A stretch of 64,000 nucleotides of DNA, taken from Doris montereyensis. Taxonomy: Eukaryota; Mollusca; Gastropoda; Nudibranchia; Dorididae. The stretch is taken from assembly GCA_037039925.1 (NCBI GenBank), contig JAXRKP010000203.1, positions 228,501-292,500 of the forward strand. The letters run 5' to 3'. Shown piece after piece: positions 31,800-44,379 of the stretch. A program made the translations under genes and the position numbers. Below the pieces are notes generated by a model that ran no database searches, was not told where the DNA came from, and was given only the letters and a program-made list of their open reading frames with translations. The number at the start of each line of letters is the position of its first letter. Position 1 is the first letter of the stretch.

Positions 31800-32430
31800 T
31801 TGATTAATAGACAATTTCAACCACTACCATCATACTCGGCATGTTTAAATTAGCTAAAAAGATAAATTTATCTTTGGTTATCATAATTTTGCCATGGGAA
31901 CGCTGCCATCTTGGATTTTCATTGCGAGAATAACAACAAATTCATTTCATTTTAGGCTTTTTCAGCATACACAAATTTGGCTATAACACTGCACACATGT
32001 TATTCGGTTCACTATCTAGGTGCACCCAGTAGCTTTTTTTTTTATAAATTAAACTATTTTGATTTTATAAATTTTTTGAAAATGCATATAGATCTAGGCC
32101 TATATAGCATGCAACTTTTCCAATTTTTGGCAAATTGAATCACCAAAAAATTTGTTTTGCAAAATTTAAATATAATCAAAAATCGCTACTGGGAGAATTT
32201 CTTTTTGCATTATAGATGTTATATACTAAATTCGGGGGCAATCAGACAATAAATAAAAAAAGTAGATTGCATATCAATGTCAAAAAGTAACATTTTGAGA
32301 AAATCGCATTTTAATGTTTTTACGCATATAAAGCTATAAAAAGAAGAATAGTATAATACTGCAAACATCATACAATCTTCTGAGGCTGTCAAATACTTAT
32401 GTCGACCCTATTTAAACTGCTCCAGATCCT
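31800..32430 (-). repeat. ~0.9 kb dispersed element, copy 3 (reverse, partial)
   Basis: GCCATGGGAACGCTGCCATC is the complement of the GTGGCGTTCCCATAGC block of copy 1; CACCCAGTAGCTTTTTT and GGGGGCAATCAGACAATAAA are also in the reverse order expected. Together with 31690-31795 it repeats the element-plus-endonuclease junction seen at 4760-4985. Confidence 0.72.
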
Positions 32431-32449
32431 CATACTCAAGTTGGGAAAT

Positions 32450-32728
32450 AAATAAATCAACTCATATGGTTTGGGCATATAAACAGAATGAATGAGAAAA
32501 GAAAGCTAGATCAGTATACAATGTTAAAACCCCAGGTAAAAGACCAAAAGGTATGACATCGAAGAAAGTGGGACGAAGATGGAGACATGAGGAACTAAAG
32601 ACATTTAACCTTCACAGAAGGAAACAGAAAATGTGAGGATAGGATGACCTGGAGAAAGATCATTTGGGTGTCTAAAACTATACACTGAAGGTAAAATGGG
32701 AACTGATAAAGAAAGAAAGGATTATTAT
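32450..32728 (+). mobile_element. 5'-truncated RTE-type LINE, 3' end only
   Basis: GGTTTGGGCATATAAACAGA, AGGTAAAAGACCAAAAGG and GGAACTGATAAAGAAAGAAA correspond to the last ~280 bases of the LINE at 37160-40350. No intact frame. Confidence 0.75.
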
Positions 32729-32805
32729 TATTAAACCCTCATTATAACTATTATAGTCCTAATGCTTTCTTTCTTTCTTTATCAGTTCCCATTCTACCTT
32801 TCCGT
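32700..32805. repeat. inverted repeat of two LINE 3' tails
   Basis: GGGAACTGATAAAGAAAGAA at about 32698 and TTCTTTCTTTATCAGTTCCC at about 32771 face each other across a ~50-base AT-rich spacer. Confidence 0.85.
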
Positions 32806-35640
32806 GTATGGATTCAGATGCCCGAGATGATCTTTCTCCAGGATGCCCTCTCTGGCATTTTCTGTTTCCTTCAGAAAAGTTAAATTTTTATGCCTCTTTT
32901 TATATCTTCTTCCCACTTTCTCTGAGGTTTGCCTCTTGGTCTTTTACCTTGGGCTTTAGCACTGTATACTGATTTAGCTATTTTATTGTCATTCATTCTA
33001 TTTACATGCCCAAACCATCTCAATTGCTTTGTTTCTATCTTAGTTTTTATGCCATCTGCTTGGTTTTGATCTCTTATTGCTGTGTTTCTGATTATGTCTC
33101 TTTTAGTTTTCTCCACTACTCTTCTTAGATATTTCATTTCAGCTGCCTGTACTCTACTGTATTCTCTACTGCCTAAGGTCCAGGTTTCGCTGCCATAGAG
33201 GCAGTAGGAGAATAAACTGTATTGTATACTGCCATTTTGGTTTTTGTTGACAATTCTTGCTTACCTACAAATGCCTTTCCTAGATGGTTATATATTGCAC
33301 TGGCCTTTTTGGATTCTCTGGCTGATTTCTTTTCTTAATTTTCCTCAGAGTTAATCATTACTCCTAGGTAATTGTAGCTTTGAACTTGTTCCAAATTCTC
33401 CTGCCCAATTTAAGATTTTGTGTTTTTAGCTTTCCTAGTTACTAGCATTGTTTTGGTTTTCTTTGCATTTACTCTCATTCCTCTTTTATTTAGTTCATTG
33501 TTCATAATGTTGATATTCGACTGAAGGTCACTTTCTGATTTTCCAAACAGAACTAAATCATCGGCAAATGAAAGCATTGATACATTTACTGGTTTGACTT
33601 TCCACATACTTACATTCATTTTCTTCATTTTTGAGGATGCCTTCGCGACTGAATCTATAAATGTGATATTGATAAACAAAGAGAAATTAGGAAACAAACC
33701 CTATCTTACTCCTCTATATCTACATCAAATTCTGCAGATATGTTGCCAGCTACTCTCACTGCTCATGTTGGTTTATTTTTAAAATTTTTAATAGCTTCTA
33801 TTAAATTTTGCTCTATATTGTGTTCTTTTAAGGAATGCCATAGTTCGTCCTCTTCCAGTATCATATATATCTTTTCTGAGTCAATAAATCACATGTTCAA
33901 GTCAATGTTTCTCCAAGGAATTTTCCGTGTTTCCATGATTTCGCTGTCTCCTTTCATTATTTTCTCCTTGACGCTCTTAATTTGTCGTATTAGGCATGCT
34001 TTGGTCTTTCTCATGCTCTTCATTGCTCCCCAGAACAGCTTTTGATTTCCTTGAAGTCTTTGTCCAAACTCTTCCCACTGTTCCTGTTTTGCTTTCCTAA
34101 CTTCCTCCTTTGGCGATAGTCTTTACTCACGTAATCTATCCTATCCTCTGGTCTCTTTGTTTGCAAGCATTTCTTCCAGGCATCCTTCTTTTCTTTGATC
34201 TTAGTTTTGACATTCTCATTCCACCATGCTGTTCTTTTCTTATATCTCCTTTAATTTGTTTCCTACCACAGACTCTTCAGTACAAATGAGGAGTGTTTCT
34301 TTATACTTGCCACTTGTTCTTATACTGTGCTATCATTCAGATCCATCTGCCTTTCACTGATATATCTTTTTATCCTGTTTTATCTAGAAATCTATTGGTT
34401 TATTTAGTTCTTCTATTTTGAGTTTAGTAGCTTTCTTCTCTTTCCTTTTCTGTTTTGTTTTCTTCAGTTAATAATCTCATTTTGGCTATCACTAGGTGAT
34501 GATCACTAAATATTTCTGCTCTTCTGCTTACTCTAGCATCTATTTTACTGTAAAAAAGGGAGCTGCTAATTATTGTAGTCTATGATTGAAATTTCACATC
34601 TGTCTTCATTTACTCTTGTATATTTGTAGATATCTTTATGAGGAAAAAATGTGTTAGCTATTTTCATGTTATTCTTTAGGCAAAAATCTATTAGTCTCTC
34701 CTTTGGAGAATTTGTTGTTTCTCCTTCCTTTACCTATTACTCCTCCTGATGGTTTACATTGTTGACTACTCTAGCGTTTAAATCTACTGAAACCATTAAT
34801 TCCTGTTTGGGTTTGAGACTCTCTGCAGCTATTTGTAAATCATTTTTCGAAGATATTGTTTTCTTCTTTGGTGGCATCTTCGTTTGGACCATAAGCTATT
34901 AATAATTTAATTTCTCTTCCTTTTTGTTTAATATTTACCTGTAATAGCTGTGGGTTTACAAATTTCCAACTTTCTACTAGCATTTCTTGCCTTTATGCAT
35001 TAGGAGGCATACTCCTGCTCTAGCTCTATCTTTGACATCTTCTCCTGGGAAGATAAAAGTATGATTTGGTCCTACATTTTCTATTCCTTGTCCTTTTTTC
35101 TTTGTTTCTGTAATAGCCAAAATATCTATTTTGAAATTTTCCATTTCTTCAGCTAATTCTAACTCCTTTCCTTTAATTGCCCTAACATTCCATGTTCCAA
35201 AATCACAGTCCGTGTTCTTTTCCAAAGTCGTCGAAAGTTCAAGCCGGGTGTATCATTGTATATATTCCTTTGAATCAGGTTGTTTTGGATAAGCAGGGGA
35301 TTAGCCCACTGTACCCTAGGTAGATGGTGGGGCTGCCACCTTGAGCCCCCTACCAGGCCTTGTTATTTTCTGTCAGGGTTAACTCCTTTAGCCTTCAGTC
35401 ATTCAGACCAGCCTGCAATGCAGCAGGTTGTTATTTTCTGTCAGGGTTAACTCCCTTAGCTGGTCAACCAAGATCCCGGTCTGCAAGGCAGCAGGTTGTT
35501 TTCTTTCAGGGTTAACTCCCTTAGCCTTTGATCAGCCAAGACCTGCTGCAAGGCAGCAGGAGACTCGTGGAGGCGGGATCATCTCACTCTCTGTACAGGT
35601 GCTTACTGTGTCCACTGTCTGAGAGAGGCCTTCACTAAAT
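32765..35640 (-). mobile_element. RTE-type non-LTR retrotransposon (LINE-1 of window), degenerate
   Basis: Reading on the - strand: 5' region with direct repeats (35360-35600); endonuclease start (35225-34977: DFGTWNVRAIKGKELE ... [13 protein letters not shown], with the catalytic Glu of the APE-type fold); reverse transcriptase palm (33697-33410: LSFADDLVLFGKSESD, with the catalytic Asp pair intact); C-terminal [11 protein letters not shown] and RPRGKPQRKWEEDI (33137-32880); 3' tail of GATAAAGAAAGAAAG type. Many stops and shifts lie between these, so it is a dead copy. It sits between the 5' ends of AGPAT5 and CABLES. Confidence 0.88.
35355..35600 (-). repeat. tandem ~65-bp monomers in the LINE 5' region
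   Basis: CAGCAGGTTGTTATTTTCTG, TCAGGGTTAACTCCCTTAGC and ACCAAGA repeat three to four times. The second LINE has two to three of the same units at 37215-37370 in the opposite orientation. Confidence 0.75.
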
Positions 35641-36674
35641 TATTTTGAAGAATCAAATATCAGAATTTAGACGGAAGTCTTTTAGATCTAGATCTAGATC
35701 TAGAAGTCTAATTTTGCTAGAATCTAGTTCTAGATCTGTTCTATCTAGAATCTAGTCTATTTGCCTTCTAGATCTATGCCAATTTTAGATCGATGTATAG
35801 ATATAGACATATAACTTAAAATTACCTTAAATTTGATTTAGATCTAGATCTATCCTAATATGACCAAAGATTTAACTTCAAGGTGCTAAGCTGAAAGAGA
35901 AATCAAAACAGCAACACATGTTCATAAATGAGGCGACAGCGGACGTCAACATGCACAAGGTCAAAGTGGAGTGGAAAGGTGACAGAAGGTCAGATAAAAA
36001 ACGGTTCAATAGTTATTTCACTGATGGTTGAAAAAAAAGTCTTGAGACTACTGTGGCAATAAATATGCCATTTCCGCCTTACGTGAAATTAGTTCAGGGA
36101 CCATTAGATGTATTGAATAGTATATATAATAAAAGACATAGAAGTATATGTATTCCCTCAAAGACTTTTAGATCTATACACAAATAAAGAATCACTACAG
36201 TGCCAGATTGCACCAATACTTAGAAAAGCGGTGGATTATTTCCACAAAATTAAGTTTGTTGATCTAATTATAGATCTATAAATTCGGACTTATAACGTAT
36301 GTAGATTCTATGAGGTGACCAATTTACAACACCTTCAATCACTCAAATACATGATTTAGTTGGATCTACATCACCATGATTTATCGTAGAAGACAATTTT
36401 GACTTTAATACAATTTGATGAACCTCATAAACAATTTTTCGGGTTTTTTATTAGATCTACTGGTAACTGGTAACATCACATCATAGTAATGCGAAGGGTG
36501 ATTATAATTTCTGAGCAAAATTTGTCATGGTGTGGAAATTTAAAACATCTTTTCTAGTTTTCTAGATCTTCATCTAGTATTCTTGTCGATGGCTTAAGTT
36601 CAGGTGCGTCTAGAAGCAATTAAAGTATCGTTCAAGAAGAAGGCAGTAGCTATAAGTTTAATAATATATCCTCG
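35641..36674. other. presumed 5' flank of CABLES, rich in TCTAGATC motifs
   Basis: Between 35680 and 35860 the words AGATCTAGATCTAGATCTAG and TCTAGATCT are strongly over-represented, and scattered copies continue to 36580. No gene was recognised. By position this would be the CABLES promoter or 5' UTR. Confidence 0.4.
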
Positions 36675-37034
36675 ATGGAACCTTCTCTGCTGCATCGATC
36701 GATCTAACTCAACGTGATAATAAGGAAAATAATGATGAAGGTAGTGTAGAACTAGAAAATCGAGGCCTTGACCAAGATAGTCCATCTCAAGGAGTCCATG
36801 AAAAAAAGATGAGGAAAGTCGGCGCGAGTCCATCAGAATCGGCAACCAGCATCTTGTTGGGCGATAATGTAGTGAATCCACGACTGCCTGGTTCGATGCT
36901 GTAAGTGCAATCAAGAATGATGATGCTGGGACTGGGCCTAAAAGGCTCTCTTTGGAGCCTACAAGTGTCAGGTCGCCTAAAATACAAAGACAGGACAGAC
37001 TATCTGATGTTGGTTTAGGAGGAAAACGATGGAG
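36675..37034 (+). CDS. candidate first coding exon of CABLES (two frame breaks)
   Basis: ATG (36675) opens [10 protein letters not shown]. After a break in the GATCGATC run, a long frame gives [20 protein letters not shown] ... [20 protein letters not shown], and after one more one-base break near 36890, [20 protein letters not shown] ... [20 protein letters not shown], ending at a strong donor GGAG|GTGAGT. The composition (Ser, Lys, acidic, S/T-P) is like a disordered regulatory N-terminus. The open frames on the - strand here are shadows. Assignment to CABLES rests on position, strand and phase (2 bases left over, 1 base at 42600). Confidence 0.45.
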
Positions 37035-40000
37035 GTGAGTCGCTTTCCTGAGTTTTCAGTATGTTCCTTAAGAATTGATGCCCCTTTGACCTATGCCTGC
37101 CAGCCTACAGAATAGTGGGCAAAGGGAAATCCAGTGAAATATAAAACGTGGTGGGGGATGGGCAGTGGATACGCACCTATGCGGCACCTGTACGGGGAGT
37201 AGATGATCCGCCCTCCACGAAGTCTCCTGCTCCCTTGCAGGTCTGTTTTGGCTGATCAAAGGCTAAGATAGTTAAGCATGACAGAGAATAACAACCTGCT
37301 GCCTTGCAGGCTGGTCTTGGGTGGCCAAATGGTAAGGGAGTTAACCTGACAGAAAATAACAAGGCCTGGTAGGGGGACCTCAAGGTGGCAGCCCTACCAT
37401 CTACCTAGGGTACAGTGGGCTAATCCCCTGCTTATCAAAACCAAACTGATTCAGAGAAATAGATACAATATACCCGGCTTGACCTTTCAATGAACATGGA
37501 CTGTGATTTTGGAACATGGAATATTAGGGCAAGAAATGGAAAAGAGATTGAATTAGTTGAAGAAATGGAAAAATTCAAAGTAGACCTTTTGGCCATTACA
37601 GAAACAAAGAAAAAAGGACAAGAAATAGAAAATGTAGGATCAAATCATACTTTTATCTTCCCAGGAGTAGATGTCAAAGATAGAGCTAGAACAGGAGTAG
37701 GCCTCCTAATGCATGAAAGCTATTAGAAAGAAATTTTATAAGCCCACTGCTATAAGAGGTAAATATTAAAACAAAAGGAAGAGATATTAAATTATTAATA
37801 GCTTTTATGGACCAAATGCAGACGCCACTAAAGAAGAAAAAAGATATCTTCAAAAATGATTTACAAATAGCTGCAGAGAATCTTAAGCCCAAACAGGAAC
37901 TAATGTTTTTAGAAGATTTAAACGCTAGAGTATGCAACAATGTAGAATCATCAGGAGGACTAATAGATAAAGAAGGAGAGACAACAACTTCTCCAAATGG
38001 AGAGAGACTAATTTAATAGCTTTTTGCCTAAAGAATAACATGATAGTTAGCAGCTTCTTCTTTTACAGTACATTGAATACAAGAGTAAACAGAGGAGCAG
38101 AAATATTTAGTGATCATCACCTAGTGATTTACGACAAATGAGAGATTACTGACTGAAGAAAACAAACAGAAAGGAAAGAGAAGAAAGCTACTAAAACTCA
38201 AAATAGAGGAACTAAAGTTACCAATAGTAAAACAAATACCAATCAGATAAAAGGATTTATTAGTGAAATGCAGGGATCGAATGATGCACAATAGAAGAAA
38301 AGTGGCAATGTATTTAAAGAAACCTCCTCAGTTTGTACAGGAGAGGTCTCGGTGGGGAAAAGATTAAAGGAGATAGGAAAAGAACAGTATGGTGGAATGA
38401 GAATGTCAAGACTAAGATCAGGAAAAGGATGCCTGGAAAAAACACTTGCAAGCAAAGAGACCGAGGATAGGATAGATTACGTGAATAAAAGAACTATCAC
38501 CAAATAGGAAGTTAGGAAAGCAAAACAGGAACAATGGGAAGAGGGACAAAGACTTCAAGAAAGCTATCAAAGAAATCAAACGCTGTTCTAGGGGGCAATG
38601 AAGAGAATGAGAAAAGACAAAGTATGCCCAATAACGATAAATTAAAATTGCCAAAGGAGAAATAATGGAAGAAGACAGCGAAATCATGAAAAACATGGGA
38701 GAAAGCATTTTCATCAATTACATAATCCTTCCAGAACATATGAAACAAGGAGTAAAAATGTCAATTAGTAAGGGTAACAAATCATCAAGATGGGACAAAG
38801 CTGAAGATGTAGATATCTCAATGGAAGAAATCCAAATAGGTATAGGAAAAGAAATTAGGAAAGGCCCTAGAGCAGATTAATAAAAAAGAATAACAAGTCA
38901 TGATTAAAAACTCAGGAGAGAGGCAGACAAACTATTACATATATGCATGCCAACAAGCATTTAAGTCCAAACAGGTGCCAGGCGATCAGGCAAACAGTGG
39001 TACATATATAAGAAAGGATCAACTGTAAAATGCTCAATAGATGGGATATCACTACTTAGTATGCCAGGAAAAGTGTATGCCCAGGATATTGGAAATAAGA
39101 CTAAGGAAAATAGTAGGATCAGATTGAAGACCATCCAGAATCGGTTTAGACCAGGAAGAAGTGTACAAGTCCACATTATATTAACAATTAGACAAATCAT
39201 AGAAAAATTCCTTGAGAGAAATATTGACTTGCACCTGTGTTTTATTGACTTAGAATAGGCATTTGACACTTGAGAGGGTTGAACTATGGAACACAATGTA
39301 AAGCAAATTTTATTAGAAGCCATCGCAAATTTTTACAACAAACCAACATGTGCAGTGAGTAGCTGGAAACGTATGAAGAATTTGATGTAGATAGGAGTAA
39401 GACAAGGTTGTATCCTGAGTCCTCTATTGTTTATTAAAAATTTATGGATTCAGTCGCAAAGGCATCCTCAATGAATGTAGGTATGTGAAAGCTCAAACCA
39501 ATATTGTGTCAATGTTTTCATTTGCCAATGATTTAGTTCTGTTTAGAAAATCAGAAAGTGACCTTCAGTCGAATATCAATATGATGAACAATAAACTAAA
39601 TAAAAGAGGAATGAGAGTAAATGCAAAGAAAACCAAGACAATGCTAGTAACTAGGGAAGCTAAAACGCAAAATCTTAAATCGCCCAAGGAGAATTTACAT
39701 CAAGTTCAAAGCTACAATTTACCTAGGAGTAATGATTATTTAACTCAGAGCGAAAGTTAAGGAAAGAAATCAGCCAAAAGGCAATGATAATATATTTTAC
39801 CATCTAGGAAAGGCATTTATAGGTAAACAGAATTGTCAACAAAAACCAAAATGGCAGTATACAACACAGTTTATTGTCCTACTCTACCCTATGGCTTGGA
39901 ACCTGGACCTTAGACAGTAGAGAATACAGTAGAGTACAAGCAGCTGAAATGAAATATCTAAGAGTAGTAGGTAAAACTAAAAAGAGACAAAATAAAAAAC

Positions 40001-43000
40001 ACTACAGTAAGAGATCAAAGCAAAGCAGATGGCATGATAAAAACTAAGATAGAAATCAATCAATTGAGATGATTTGGGCATGTAAACAGAATGAATAACA
40101 ATGAATAGCTAAATCAGTATACAGTGCTAAAGGCCAAGGTAAAAGACCAAAGGCAGACCTCAGAGAAAGTGAGAAGAAAAATATAAAGCATAATTAAAGC
40201 ATAAAAGCATTAAAGATAAAAGCATTAAAGCATAGAAATTTAACTTTTCTGGAAGGTAACAGAAAATGCCAGGACAGGGCATCCTGGAGCATCTGGGGCA
40301 TGTGAACCCATACACTGAGAGGTAGAATGGGAACTGATAAAGAAAGAAAGGTGGGGGAGGGGGTGGTGGGTGGTATTCAGATGAGTCTCCCCTACCTGAA
40401 TAAGAGTCACAAAGAGATTGGTATCAAGTCTACCACGTTGTTTCTGTTTCTACTTGATGGTCTACCACAAACCAGTCTGACAACTGTTCCGTTTGCCAAT
40501 CTACTATACTACTGTCTACTAGAATCTACAATACTTAACATTTTCCTCCGTATCAATGCAGGCTTGGGAATTGTCTTCGGCTGCATTTTTAAGTCCTGTA
40601 AAGGACTGTTGGTGTGTTTGTAGTTGTCTTTTGTCATAAATGTTTTTGCTTGCAGAATGGTCTCGATGTCATTTTGGAGACGGTGAACATGTTCCAGGCG
40701 TGTCCTTCCTCAAAATCAAGTGAATGAAACATTGACTTGCCTCGTCTCTTTTATATTTTGAAGCCACATAGATCTGACCAATCAAATTTTAGCGTTTTTT
40801 AAGACGTCCATCCACTCACACACAGCAATTGTAATCGTCACTGCCTTTGATCTATCCTCCCGCTACCCAGCTGGTCATTGAATGTTGAAGTCGTCTCCAG
40901 AGCTAATGCACCCATGCGATGTCCAATCTGTCCATGTCTAGTCCCATCCGATCACTGTCTGATAGACAGGTTGACAAGTACCGTTAGACCATAGTCATTC
41001 TGGTGGGATTTACTTTAGAATGGATTATAGTGAGGTAGACCCGCATCTAAATATTAGTGCAAATATTCCAAAAAATTACTGAAAATAGAGATATATATAT
41101 ATCTACATGCTTATACTCGATAATATGCTTAATATTTATTTATCTGATTGCTAATATTCTGGGAATGCCATTTTTACAGAAAATGGGACAAATCTAGTCT
41201 ATCATACTAGTGAATAGAGCAGTTCATTCCCGTCATAATGATATCATAAAAGAAGCTCAGTATCGATTCTTTGAATTTATACAAATTTTTTAGAAACAAT
41301 ACAGGCCTATCTTTCAACACAGCTATTATACAATAAAAGCCAGAAATATTATCTTAAGAATACGGCAAGTTGGTAGTCATTTTGATCGCCACAATGAACG
41401 CTATCCAAAAGAACCTTATTTGAGCATCTTTTATGAATATTGCCTTAGATCGGCCGGAAGTTACGGAACATATTCCGCGCACCTATTATCAAAAGGCACC
41501 ATCTCACAATGAGTAAAGGTGCTGGTGCACTTGAAACAGTGTCAGTAAGAAGTAGTTGAGAACCTCTCAAGGTTTTATGATGTTTCAAAGTATTATCCTA
41601 CTCTTTTCTTAGGTTTATGGGAGAAAATGTATTCAAATAACAGAAAATAAGAGAAAATACGAATATCTCAATTTGTCATGTTTTGGACTGTTTTTTTCTA
41701 ACTTAGCTCGCATTTTTATCTGATTGACTTCAAATTTGGCACAAACCTTGCTTTTGATGCATGGAATAAAAGAATGCAAGCGTTAGATTTGTTTACTTTC
41801 CGAAAAATGAATTTTTTAGTTGAATAAGATTGCTGTAAATTGTAAACATTTTATATGCAACTTTCAACACCCCATCAAACTAAAAGTTTGATAGATTTGT
41901 CGAAACCCATTTTGTTCTATAGATGTATATGAAGGAGTGTACTGATTTTGAGACACATTCCAAAATCATTCATGCAGATTTTACATTTTGAAACTGCATG
42001 TTATGTTAGCGTCATAAATCCAATATGGTGGCGTTGCCATGGCAACAACCGACAAAATTTCAGTTTCTCATATTTTCTCCTCTAACTTGGATACACATAG
42101 AACTAAAAAATCGAGGTCCTAGTTGGCTTGCTGTATGGGTTTTCAATTGGCTTTTCAGAACGCGCTCCTCCCCTTAAGAATTGATGTCCTGTTTGACCCA
42201 GAAGTGAATGCAATTAAAATAAGTGGCCTGGTGGTTTTTAATTTATCATGCCAGATAGTATTAATTTTCAGATAGTATTTGATTGAGTATTGATGTATCT
42301 ATCTTTTGACGATTATTCATGGGGAGGCAGGACATTTCCAAATAGAGTATTATTACTTAGGTATGAAAGAAGAATTGCACAGCCCAATTATAATTTTCTT
42401 ACTGGACAAGGCTTTTGCTGGGTAGATAAATGCAGTGAATATTCTCTTGCATAGATAAAGTTTTGTTTTTAGATGTTGGTGCTAAAAATCATTTACAAGC
42501 TGAGACTAGTGTGATAATGTCTAAAAATAGTTTTGCTCACAGAAGACTGTGGAGTGTTGATTAATTTCTATGATCTCCTGTTTTGTCATTGTGTTTCAGG
42601 GCGTCATCATATTCCAGGGATAAACCTGGTAAGACATGCCGAAACAGACTTTTGCATTTACACTCTGATCCGTTTGATCGCTTCTCTGGGGCATTCAACA
42701 GGCAACATTGTGTGGAGGGTCAGGCTTTGGGTGACTATCTTTCTCAAGCCAAATTGTTTTCTTTTCTATTGTGGTGGCACACAGAGTAACTTCCTGCAGC
42801 TTTGTTGTCACTTACCGATTTGAATCACTATTGTTGACAGCTTGATCCTGTACTACTCACTATGCATACATAGAACGCATAAGCCTTGAAAGTTGTGTTG
42901 TTTACCAAATGTTACGAATGATAAAAATTCATACAATTCTGTCCATGGTAATTTTCACAGCTGAAAGAAAGCTATCTAATTTTTGTGCATGAAATTGGAA

Positions 43001-44341
43001 TTGTTTGGAGAAAATTTTTCTTTGGGTTTCACTTTACAAGAATAGAGGTCAATTTCAGCTTTAAATGTTGTATTTTAAATGCTGCCATGATATTTAGTCA
43101 ACTCAGAAAACCCTATAGAACTTTCAATTGTGTTTGCATGTGGCCGCTTTAAAGTTTCATTTGTGGCTAAACATTTGCTAAAAACTCGCGTTATTTTTTA
43201 TTTTTTAACAGTCAGAAATGTGTTAGGGCTAATTCACATAGAATGCAAAGAACAGCATGAAGTTTTTCTTTTGAACAAACACAGTGATACAGAGAAGAAA
43301 TCCATGGGCAAGGAAATGAGTTTGAATTGAAATATTGGTTTGTTCTTTGACATGGTTTAAACAATTTAAATCACAATTTTACATCTTGGACTGTAGTTGC
43401 AGTTTATGAAGGCTTTGCTCTTCCATAGATCATCAAATAAGAGGAAGCAAGTTGCTTTCCAATGGACTTTTGTTTTAATGACAGTATTTTAATAATGATT
43501 CTCGAATCTCTTGCGTCAGACTTCTATTTTTTTTAAAGATAGTTTCATCGGTATATTTTTTTCCTTGTCAGTATAGTACCTAAGCTTTGCTAAACTGATC
43601 CCTGTATATGTGATAACATAATTCCTTTGGCAAATGGATCCCTGCAGATATAACATTATTCCTTTGCTTGACTGATCCTGTAGATATGATAATGTAATTC
43701 CTTAATTCCTTTGGCAGACTGATCGCCTTAATCCTCTGTTTCAATCCATCAAGTATTTATATTATGAGAAATAAATGTGTTTGTGTTTGTCTTCGCTCTT
43801 TGTTATTTTTGTCATCACGCTAGATTCCCACCCAATGACGTTGCATTCCAGAGTAATCTCAACCCTCCTTTCTGTCTTTGTGATGGGCGGTGGCAGGGAG
43901 GCTGATAGGTTCTTTTTCTTTCCTTTTCACTTTTTTTCAACTTTCACTTTCAGTCCTCTTTCATCTTGCTGTTTCCCTCTTCTTAATTTATCCTGAGATC
44001 ACTGCATATGGTGGATGGGGTAAATTTCAATGCAACAAACAAACTATTTTTGTGCCAGATCTTTTCCTTTTGACATAGGTCAGAAAATGAAGTTTTCAGA
44101 TTTGATTCGTGAATTTGAAAAATGACAAGGACATAACTCAATTTTGACCCTTTTCTCCTTCCCTGGACTAATTTTGTCAGAAAGTTGCAAGTAGAGGAGG
44201 GAGGATGTGGTGCTGTGGTTGCAGTTTTTAAAACAGTCCTCCATTGTTTTCAAGAAGTTATTTTCTGCACTGATCATTAATTGCTTTGTTTTTCTTTCTT
44301 TTTTCATGGGAAAGTTTGCTGTGCTAATTTTACAATTACTG

Positions 44342-44379
<38 letters not shown>

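Noticed and set aside
36600..36987. Two - strand frames of 104 and 66 codons
   Set aside because: They are antisense shadows of the more coding-like + strand candidate exon 36675-37034.
40327..40623. 98-codon + strand frame after the LINE tail
   Set aside because: It begins in the GAAAG-rich 3' tail, has no recognisable homology, and no convincing splice or start context.
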